Shown piece after piece: positions 51,379 through 58,644 of a DNA stretch of 64,000 nucleotides. The stretch is from Candidatus Acidiferrum typicum (GTDB lineage: Bacteria > Acidobacteriota > Terriglobia > Acidiferrales > UBA7541), in NCBI GenBank assembly GCA_002478115.1, contig DLMH01000049.1, forward strand, positions 1 through 64,000, read 5' to 3'. Each line of letters starts with the position of its first letter. Within the stretch, counting starts at the first letter, position 1. The notes under the pieces are model-generated. The model saw nothing but the letters and a program-made list of their open reading frames with translations, searched no databases and was not told the DNA's origin. Made by a program: the position numbers and the translations under genes.

Positions 51379-52484
51379 CCTGGGCGGCCCAAGAACCTCT
51401 TCCCTGCATCGGGCCTCTTGGCACTTCGGATTGGGCGCTCGTTCCCCAATCCACGTCCGCTCAATCTATTAGACACCGCAGAGCGGAGGAATGTTTCTTG
51501 GCCCGCAGGGCCGCCCTCCAGAAAATGGCGGGCACACAGGGCGCGTCCTGCCGGAAGCTGGCCCAAAAGTGAATTGTGGCACTGGGAGAGGCGCAGCGCA
51601 ATGGGCCAGCGGTAAGGGGTGGGCGCCGATGAGGTGAGATACAGAGTGCGTAAGTTACAGAGCAGGCAAAGGTTACTGGAGGTGTACCCCCACCGCTCCC
51701 GTAGGGGCACGCCTCTATCTTATGTAGTGGCCGGTCTTCAGACCGGTTCCCGGGAACGCCATTCTCCCGAATGGCGCTTCATTGGCTCTCTCTCGTCCTT
51801 GTAGGGGCCGCCTTCCGAGGCGGGCCGCCCTCCCGACCGCTGTCATCCCGAGCACCGCGAGGGATACCTCTTCACTCTATAGGGAGTCGGACATTCATGC
51901 CTGCCCTGAGCCTCGAAGGGTCCGACACACACGCCGCCCCAATCCATAGACTCCTCAAGTTCTCTCTTCCCCCGGCTTGCCCCTCGCCTATGTAGTGGCC
52001 AGCCTTCAGGCTGGTTCTTCTTCAAATTCATTTCCCCCAACTCTCTCTTCCTCTTTAGGGGGTCGGAGCTTCAGCTCCGACATACAGGCCACCCCCAAAA
52101 CAAAACTCCCCATACTCTCTCTTCCCCCCGCTTGCCCCTCGCCTATGTAGTGGCCAGCCTTCAGGCTGGTTCTTCTCTCGGCAGGCGGGCCAAGCGAGAG
52201 GCGATCGCAAAACTCTTTCGGGATCGGGGTTCGTGGTACCCGGGCGGGCTGGAGCCGAACGTTCACAACGCATATTAGCACGGATTCGTTACCAAGTCAA
52301 TATCTATTTACTTAGTATGTATTCGAATGCGCGTGCCGTTTTTGGGGAAGGGAGGCGGAGAAGAGCGGACCTACACTTCGCCGAGCCCGCAAGTGGTCGG
52401 AAACCGCCGAAATCCGCCAAATGCGATCGGTCTTTCCCACACGTTGGTTCCAGAAGGGATAGAATGCATAAGAAGGATCATCCG
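51379..52484. repeat. Repeat-dense spacer with six or more hairpins
   Basis: About 1.1 kb without a gene before the R-M island. It holds TGTAGTGG-CCGGTCT-TC-AGACCGG (51724-51746), TGTAGGGGCC with GCCT-TCCG-AGGC (51801-51822), and TGTAGTGG with CCAGCCT-TC-AGGCTGG at 51992-52015 and 52145-52169. It also holds GTCGGAGCT-TC-AGCTCCGAC (52062-52081) and a GTCATCCCGAGC-type repeat near 51842. A 59-bp direct repeat (51962-52020 and 52116-52174, one mismatch) contains the two CCAGCCT hairpins. From 52.27 kb the DNA is AT-rich, probably the promoter of the island. Confidence 0.7.
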
Positions 52485-54056
52485 ATGCCCAGACTTGCGC
52501 TGAAACCCGATTCAAGCTTCTTTCGGGAAATTGCACACGGTGCTTTTGGCGGCCGCGCCGTTTGTAAGGATCTTGACCAGAAGGGCCACGCAATGGCTGA
52601 GCTTGAACGTGGCGCAACAGACACGAAAATGTGGAAAGATGTGAAACGTAAACGCGTTCGTATTCCGGACCTCATCTGCACACGTTGCGGGTTGCGCGTA
52701 GAAAGCAAGACGAAAACTAAGCCTGACCTCGCCATGTCTCAAAGCACCGAAAATAGCCGGGCGTGGGACTCCGGAATGGTTGATGCTGACCTGATTGCCT
52801 TTCCTGTCTGCATTCCGTCAAAAGAGGCCTATTGGAGCCGGGGCAAATTGGGCAATAAAACGTCTTACTGGCACGAAAAAAACTGGGTTGAGTGGCAACT
52901 TGAGGGCGCCGTCAACTATTTTTCTCGCCGAGCGCTTCGGACTGTGCCATTTGTCAACCGACCACGGAAGGGCGTGACTGAAGGCGCAGAGGCCATAATT
53001 GCATGGCCTGCGGTATTCGCTAAAGCCGACGCTACAATTGTAGAGGTTCAAGCCACACGGATCGTAACCCGCCGCATCGCTGATGACAGGCAGTCTTTCC
53101 GGAGGATTGGAGACAAACAACGGGTGGCCGTTGTGGCTAGTCAAGGTGTAGCCGTCAACCAAATATTGGCCTCAGCCGTCAGACCAACTGTAGGAGCAGC
53201 ACTAAGTTGCCCGGGACATTTAGCCGATGGCCATGTTGCGACTCTCCTGGCTTCCCGTGAGAAAACTCAGCGGTTCACAGGCGTTAAACTTGCCCGATTG
53301 CGAAGAGACGCTACCTACCGTGATACGGCTAGGACTCTTGCGGCAGACGCTGAAGAAGACATTTATGTCCGGCTTGAGGCCGTTGCCTATCTCAATTCAG
53401 TTTGTGGCAGAGGACTTCAGCCGCTTATTCAACCATATCTGGACGACCCAGACCCTCAGAACAAGCTTGAGGCGGTGATTACCTTAGCCGAGGCTGGCAC
53501 CCAAGAAGCCGTCACTTTGTTAACTGCAATTCTAGATGGCGCTGATTTGCCTTACTTCCTTAGGAGTGCCGCAGCATGGGGGTTGGGGCAAATCGGCACG
53601 GCTGAGGCGGTCGAACGATTGGTATGTGCCTTTTCCGATGTGACTCCAGAAATTCGGGAAGAGGCGTTAGACGGAATTGTCAGTCTGAACGGAGCCGCGA
53701 TACCAAGATTGCTCAGCTATCTTAGTAATGACAACATGGCGATTGCTTCGGGCGCCGCAGAGGCGGTCCGTCAGTGTGATGGTCTTACCGACGAACATGT
53801 GAATCAGATTGCGCAGCACGCAAAAGGCCAGAATCCACCGATCTGGCCGGTGTGGCTCCTTGGCAACCTTCCGCGAAGCCGAGTTAATGCGGCCATTGCC
53901 AATCTACAAGACTCAGCCCCTGAATTGCACTATGCACTAAGCGTGCTCTGGTCGTTTTGCGAAAGTTGGATTGCCCGACAATGGGACCTGAATCCGAATG
54001 CTCATTTTCCAGTTGATGCGACCACTCATGTTGCGGAGGTTGAAGAGGCGGAATGA
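52485..54056 (+). CDS. PD-(D/E)XK nuclease-like protein with HEAT repeats
   Basis: A 523-residue protein likely to be the restriction subunit of an R-M pair. Residues 61-75 show a PD-(D/E)XK-like site: Pro61-Asp62, then C-T-R-C and V-E-S-K with Glu73 and Lys75; Cys65 and Cys68 may bind zinc. From about 260 to 470 there are HEAT-type helix pairs (V-R-L-E-A-V-A-Y-L-N-S, K-L-E-A-V-I-T-L-A-E-A-G, L-R-S-A-A-A-W-G-L-G-Q-I-G, I-R-E-E-A-L-D-G-I-V-S-L). Its last four bases overlap the methyltransferase start. The ATG has AAGGA seven bases upstream; one seven codons earlier is also possible. The nuclease call is by motif only. Confidence 0.7.
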   Translation: MPRLALKPDSSFFREIAHGAFGGRAVCKDLDQKGHAMAELERGATDTKMWKDVKRKRVRIPDLICTRCGLRVESKTKTKPDLAMSQSTENSRAWDSGMVDADLIAFPVCIPSKEAYWSRGKLGNKTSYWHEKNWVEWQLEGAVNYFSRRALRTVPFVNRPRKGVTEGAEAIIAWPAVFAKADATIVEVQATRIVTRRIADDRQSFRRIGDKQRVAVVASQGVAVNQILASAVRPTVGAALSCPGHLADGHVATLLASREKTQRFTGVKLARLRRDATYRDTARTLAADAEEDIYVRLEAVAYLNSVCGRGLQPLIQPYLDDPDPQNKLEAVITLAEAGTQEAVTLLTAILDGADLPYFLRSAAAWGLGQIGTAEAVERLVCAFSDVTPEIREEALDGIVSLNGAAIPRLLSYLSNDNMAIASGAAEAVRQCDGLTDEHVNQIAQHAKGQNPPIWPVWLLGNLPRSRVNAAIANLQDSAPELHYALSVLWSFCESWIARQWDLNPNAHFPVDATTHVAEVEEAE

Positions 54057-55054
54057 AATCAAAGTTCCCAATAGAGTTGCAGGTCTACAGTACCATCCGC
54101 GGTGTTCAACTTTGCGGTGACAGCCGCGCAATCTTGACGTCAATGGATGAAAATTCTGTGGACTTGGTGGTGACCAGTCCACCGTTTGCACTGCTGCGTG
54201 AAAAGAGCTACGGAAACGAAAGTCAGGAAAACTATGTCAAGTGGCTCGCGAAATTTGGATTAGCTGTCCAGAGAGCATTAAAAGATAGCGGCAGCTTCGT
54301 TCTAGACCTTGGCGGGGCATACGAACGTGGGCGTCCAGTCCGGTCACTCTACAACTATCGTGTACTCCTTGAGTTTTGTGACAAGCTCGGCTACAGACTT
54401 GCCGAAGAGTTTTTTTGGTTTAATCCCGCGAAGCTCCCGTCCCCCATAGAGTGGGTCAACAAACGCAAGCTCAGAGTAAAGGATGCGGTGAATACTGTCT
54501 GGTGGTTCTCAAAGACGGACTTTCCGAAGGCAGATGTGACGCAAGTTCTTGTACCATATTCCGACAGAATGAACACCTTGCTGAAGGATGCGGCAAAGTT
54601 TTACAAACCGAAAGAGCGCCCCTCCGGACATGATATTAGCGGTGCATTCGCAAAGGATAACGGAGGCGCAATTCCATCGAATCTCCTTCAAATACCAAAT
54701 ACCGAAAGTACCTCAGATTATTTGCGACTCTGCAAGCAATTCGGGTTCGCTGGTCATCCTGCAAGATTCCCCATGCAGTTGCCAGAGTTCTTCATAAAGT
54801 TTCTGACAAACGCAGGCGACACGGTCTTGGATATCTTCTCTGGATCTAATACAACAGGGTACGCTGCAGAGAAACTCAACCGGAAGTGGGTCAGTATTGA
54901 GCTTGATAGAAATTACGCAATCGCTTCTGTTTTCCGATTCATGGGAGACTGGGACATAGCTCGAATCGGTGAAACTGTGACGCGGATGCGTGAGAGTGAA
55001 CCTGCAAATTTAGATGCAGTTTCAGTGTCCATGGAGTTGCCGCTATCCACGTAA
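54053..55054 (+). CDS. DNA methyltransferase, beta-class, N4-cytosine type
   Basis: DNA methyltransferase of 333 residues. Motif IV comes first (V-D-L-V-V-T-S-P-P-F at about 36-45, the S-P-P form typical of N4-cytosine enzymes). The target-recognition region is in the middle, and motif I comes last (T-V-L-D-I-F-S-G-S-N-T-T-G with S-I-E-L-D-R-N-Y): beta-class order. It would methylate its own sites to protect them from the coupled nuclease-like protein. It overlaps that gene by ATGA. AT-rich base use relative to the chromosome suggests horizontal transfer. The target sequence cannot be read. Confidence 0.9.
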   Translation: MKSKFPIELQVYSTIRGVQLCGDSRAILTSMDENSVDLVVTSPPFALLREKSYGNESQENYVKWLAKFGLAVQRALKDSGSFVLDLGGAYERGRPVRSLYNYRVLLEFCDKLGYRLAEEFFWFNPAKLPSPIEWVNKRKLRVKDAVNTVWWFSKTDFPKADVTQVLVPYSDRMNTLLKDAAKFYKPKERPSGHDISGAFAKDNGGAIPSNLLQIPNTESTSDYLRLCKQFGFAGHPARFPMQLPEFFIKFLTNAGDTVLDIFSGSNTTGYAAEKLNRKWVSIELDRNYAIASVFRFMGDWDIARIGETVTRMRESEPANLDAVSVSMELPLST

Positions 55055-55143
55055 GGGCAAACGAGAAACTGATCGTCAGGGTAATGGCGCAAAGAATGAT
55101 TGCACTTTCTGACTTCTGAGTCACGCGCCGAGGAGGCTGAGGC

Positions 55144-55954
55144 ATGAAATGGATTGCTGCGTTACCGGAAAATCGCAGACGTGGGAGCTTCCCTCGTTGC
55201 GCGCTATTCATGGAAGGAGAACCGGCTGTCGTCGCCGACAGGTTAACCAAACTCGTGGGGCTGCCTGCGTTCGACGTGGGGGGGGGGAAACTTCTGGATG
55301 CCCCGGGGATTGCCGGTGCTCAAGGTCAATGGCGAGTGGGACATGAATCCCATCGAGGAGGCAAAACTCGGAGACTCGGAAGGCTTCCTTCCCATGGGCC
55401 AACGCAAGGAAGTTACAAAGTGGTGGCTGGCGGTGCGAGAACGAGCGAATACGCCGAACTGGGACATGGCGAGCACCTGCACGATAGGGGATAAACCTGG
55501 TCTGCTGCTCGTCGAGGCTAAAGCCCACGACGCGGAACTGAAAAAAGATGGTAAGCCTCGTGACAAAGATGCGTCCAGCGGGTCTTTTAAGAATCACGAG
55601 AAGATTGGCCGCGCCATCGGTGAGGCGTCGGCAGAACTGGAAAATGCGATAAAGGGCTGGAAGCTTTCGCGTGATTCGCATTATCAACTGGCGAACCGGT
55701 TTGCCTGGGCATGGAAGATCGCGTCCATGGGTGTTCCGGTGGCGCTGGTGTATTTGGGATTCGTGGGTGCGGCGGATGTGAAGAATCCTCCCCGTCTTGG
55801 AGAGCCGTTCGTTGATTGTGCGGACTGGACACGCGTTTTGCTGGAACATTCCCGGGGTGTTGTGCCTGAGGGAGTATGGGGCGGGGAGATCAAAGTTGGC
55901 GGCGTTGCGATAAAGCCGCTGATCCGCGTTTGGAAACAGGAGATTCCGAAATAG
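55144..55954 (+). CDS. Second PD-(D/E)XK-like gene, frame-shifted at a G10 tract
   Basis: Two overlapping frames read as one protein of about 268 residues if one G is removed from a run of ten. The first frame starts with M-K-W-I-A-A-L-P and reaches F-D-V-G-G-G at the tract. After a one-base change it continues N-F-W-M-P-R-G-L-P-V-L-K-V-N-G-E-W-D-M. The second frame has T-I-G-D-K-P-G-L-L-L-V-E-A-K-A-H, a possible nuclease site with E-A-K. As written the product stops after 116 codons, or only the part from 55298 is made. Either slipped-strand phase variation or a sequencing error explains it. It lies 89 bases after the methyltransferase. A GAGG precedes its ATG. Confidence 0.65.
55278..55287 (+). 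repeat. G10 homopolymer tract within coding sequence
   Basis: Ten consecutive G residues at the exact point where the reading frame shifts. Tracts of this length slip readily during replication. Confidence 0.75.
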
Positions 55955-56046
55955 GCGGAGTCTTGGGCGGAATTTGTAGGGAGATTTTGGAGGGGCGATG
56001 GAATGTTGTGCCGCGCCTACGGCGCTTGGGATTTTTTTGCGATAGG

Positions 56047-56098
56047 TACCCAGGGCTTGCGCCCTGGGCTAACGTGTTTCGCGCCGCTGGCGCTGGGT
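56047..56098. repeat. Composite hairpin repeat, copy 1
   Basis: CCCAGGGC-TTGC-GCCCTGGG then CTAACGTGTTTCGCGCC and a GCGCC/GGCGC hairpin. Nearly the same 50 bp recurs at 56628-56678. Confidence 0.7.
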
Positions 56099-56340
56099 GG
56101 AGGATGAGGGAGGCACGCGGGGGTGAAGTTCTAAGTATTCAGTTATAAGTTTTCGGAGAAGAGAAGAGGACCCCAAGACGCACCCTCCAACTGCGAGAGT
56201 GGGGCACTCAGAGTCGCCTTAGCATTTATCGTCCGGGCCACCCGGGAGGAACCTCTCCGTTGTTCTTTTAATCACCAGCGAATATTAAAGTCCGTGTCAC
56301 AACATCACAGTATCGTTAGATTAGAGTTGTCTAAGAAAGC

Positions 56341-56607
56341 ATGACTTCTCACAAGATCGCCCAGGCGGGATTTAGCCAGGCATCCATGAGAGCAGAACGT
56401 AATCTCGGCATTCTCTTCTCGACCGCCTTCTTCTTGGCCGGGATATTCCTCTTGCGCGAATCGGCTGCTGACTCCCAATGGTACACGGACATTTTCATGC
56501 TCGCTGGTGCAACCATCTCTGCGATTGGCCTTATGACAGGGTTCTGGGCAATCCAGCGGCACACGTCTATCAAGAGGCTGGAGCAGCATCTCAGTAGACA
56601 TAGGTGA
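56341..56607 (+). CDS. Small two-TM hypothetical protein (88 aa)
   Basis: An 88-residue frame with two hydrophobic segments: L-F-S-T-A-F-F-L-A-G-I-F-L-L at about 25-38 and I-F-M-L-A-G-A-T-I-S-A-I-G-L-M at about 51-65. A basic C-terminal tail follows. It would be a small membrane protein. No good ribosome site precedes the ATG and no family is recognised, so the call is moderate. It sits between two copies of a composite hairpin repeat. Confidence 0.45.
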   Translation: MTSHKIAQAGFSQASMRAERNLGILFSTAFFLAGIFLLRESAADSQWYTDIFMLAGATISAIGLMTGFWAIQRHTSIKRLEQHLSRHR

Positions 56608-57824
56608 CCGGAGAGTTCTAAGCAGGCTACCCAGGGCTCACGCCCTGGGCTAACGTGTTTCGCGCCTCCGGCGCTGGGCGAGTAGGGCAGGGGAGACGAG
56701 TCCCAAAAAGAATGAGGTGTGCGTCTTGCGCTGGATTAGCGTCGGAGGCGCGGCAGAAATTAGCCCAGCCCGTGAGGGCTGGGAAAGATTGCGGAGGAAA
56801 TCTGGAGCGCCGTAGGTGCGGCACGCGTTCTGCCAGCTCACAAACGAGGCTCCACCCGTCCTCGTACTAGTTTCGAAACTAGTACCCACTAAATAATAGT
56901 ATACAAACGGTAAATACTGTGCTAAGCTCCATTTGTTATGCTGAGGGGACGCTGCTCTTGTGCCATTTCGGGCCGTCCCACTTCCTCACCCGCCTCTCAA
57001 TCTCTGCTAAGTCCTTTGTTTCCCCTACATCCAAGAAATCCGCCCGTAACCCCTTTGTTTCCCCTACTTACGCAAAAACAGGGGGGTGGGGGGTATCCTT
57101 TGCTTCCTTTACTTCCCTTGCTTTCCTTACGTCCTTCGGCTGTGAACTGTAAACCCGTTTTTCTATGGCCTTCGTTTACTACAACATCAATTGACATTGT
57201 CGGCGCGCCGACATTCCCATTTCGGACTCGTTCCATGCGCCACCCCATAGAAGAAGATCGCCCTGACGCTGTGGCGCACAACCTTGAACTGCTTTTCTCT
57301 TTATTCCGCTTCTTCGGCCTTTTCTTAAACACAAAACTGACAACTGATAACTTAAAACTGCCTAACCCCAATCATTCCCGTACTTACGAGCCATTCTCCT
57401 GTAAGTCTAATCATTCCCGTACATACGCAAAAACAGGGGGGTGGGGGGCATGTTGACTAATCATTCAAGTGAAAATGTCGGCGCGCCGACATTCCCGTTT
57501 TTGCGCGCAAGAAGAAGGAGGTTGCAAACGCAGAAGTTCAGCGGGGAAAGAGAGATCCCTCGCCCGGCTCGGCATGACGAAATCGAGAAAGTCAACCGGC
57601 GGGCATGCGAGGGAAATTGTAAGTATTCAGTTATCAGTTATAAGTTTGGGAGAAGAGAATCCCGCACGCCCAGGAAGGGCCGAGGCGGTTCAGGTCTCGG
57701 CGCGCGAAAAAGATAGGTCACGCTTGCTGAGGCTGCCAGAGTGATGACATTCTGAATACGGAGTGTAGGAACTCATTCGGGAGGATTGTGCCGGCCAGGA
57801 CGTTCGAGTCCGCACGCCATTGCC
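56608..57824. other. Repeat-rich spacer without a clear gene
   Basis: Holds composite hairpin copy 2 (56628-56678) and a twice-used TGTCGGCGCGCCGACA palindrome (57198-57213 and 57476-57491; the second extends to AATGTCGGCGCGCCGACATT). It also holds two copies of TACNTACGCAAAAACA followed by GGGGGGTGGGGGG (57065-57093 and 57420-57448), and the phrase AATCATTCCCGTAC twice near 57.37 and 57.41 kb. No frame is convincing. Confidence 0.65.
56628..56678. repeat. Composite hairpin repeat, copy 2
   Basis: CCCAGGGC-TCAC-GCCCTGGG then CTAACGTGTTTCGCGCC and a second small hairpin. Differs from copy 1 in both loops but keeps the stems. Confidence 0.7.
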
Positions 57825-58364
57825 ATGGAGATAATGCCCCGGAACCCATATTTTTCGGTGGTGAAGAAACAATTGAATTCCTATGACGGCTCAAGCAACG
57901 AGTACTACATCGTTGAGTTTCCACGCCCCGCCGTAGGCGTGCTCGTCACGCGAGGTACAGACGTGCTGCTGATACGACAATACCGGCCCATTGTGGATGA
58001 ATATGTGTGGGCGATTACCTCTGGCGGCGTAAGCCTGGAAGAGACGCCAGCGGAAGCAGCAGGGAGAGAATTGGAGGAAGAAACGGGCTTTCGAGCGACG
58101 TCGCTGGTCCCGTGGATGAATTGCTATGCCTCGTATGGTTGCAGCAACCAACGCTTTGAGATCTTCTGGACGAGCGATGTGGTCGAGACCGAGCGGGGAT
58201 TCGATCCTGCCGAGGTAATAAATATTCGGTGGTTCAATCGAACGGAGTTGCGGGACTTGGTTCTCTGTAATGGGGTCGTGGACAATCTATCGCTCTCACC
58301 TTTGTTGCTGTTTCTTTTAAAGCTGAGCGAGAGTGGGGGAAAAGTTATTAGTAATCAGTTGTAA
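57825..58364 (+). CDS. NUDIX hydrolase
   Basis: NUDIX hydrolase of about 179 residues, cleaving a nucleoside diphosphate linked to another moiety, most like ADP-ribose pyrophosphatases. The Nudix box is G-G-V-S-L-E-E-T-P-A-E-A-A-G-R-E-L-E-E-E, continued by T-G-F, fitting G-x5-E-x7-R-E-U-x-E-E-x-G-U. Before it are V-G-V-L-V-T-R-G and V-L-L-I-R-Q-Y-R. The start is uncertain: ATG at 57825, ATG at 57834, or a TTG further left; none has an ideal ribosome site. Confidence 0.85.
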   Translation: MEIMPRNPYFSVVKKQLNSYDGSSNEYYIVEFPRPAVGVLVTRGTDVLLIRQYRPIVDEYVWAITSGGVSLEETPAEAAGRELEEETGFRATSLVPWMNCYASYGCSNQRFEIFWTSDVVETERGFDPAEVINIRWFNRTELRDLVLCNGVVDNLSLSPLLLFLLKLSESGGKVISNQL

Positions 58365-58644
58365 GTTTTCGGAGAAGAGAAACCCAAGAGCTACCCACCA
58401 CACGTCCAGAGAGATCCCTCGACTGCGCGACCCAACGCGCCAAACGACGGCGCGAAAGAGAAAATCGGGTCGCTCCGCTCGGGATGACGGAGGGGAGAAG
58501 AGAAAGGCCAGAGCCACCCCTGAAAAAGCCTCAGGCCTGAAGGCCTGAGCTACAGGGCAGACGCGAAAGAATGACCGCGGGCCGATCAGAAGATCGGCCC
58601 GCCGTGGTCGGCACAGTGCGTCAAGGCTGCGGAGGATGCGGCAG
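58365..58644. repeat. Spacer with two hairpins and GATCCCTCG-type repeat
   Basis: Contains CTCAGGCCT-GA-AGGCCTGAG (58530-58549, 9-bp arms), GGGCCGATC-AGAA-GATCGGCCC (58579-58600), and an AGATCCCTCG ... CTCGGGATGAC repeat near 58412-58490. No gene seen. Confidence 0.65.

Noticed and set aside
57065..57493. A CRISPR array
   Set aside because: Repeats are few, of differing types and not evenly spaced; no cas gene is near.
57441..57744. Two 91-codon frames in the repeat-rich spacer
   Set aside because: They translate repeats and low-complexity DNA; no ribosome site or domain.
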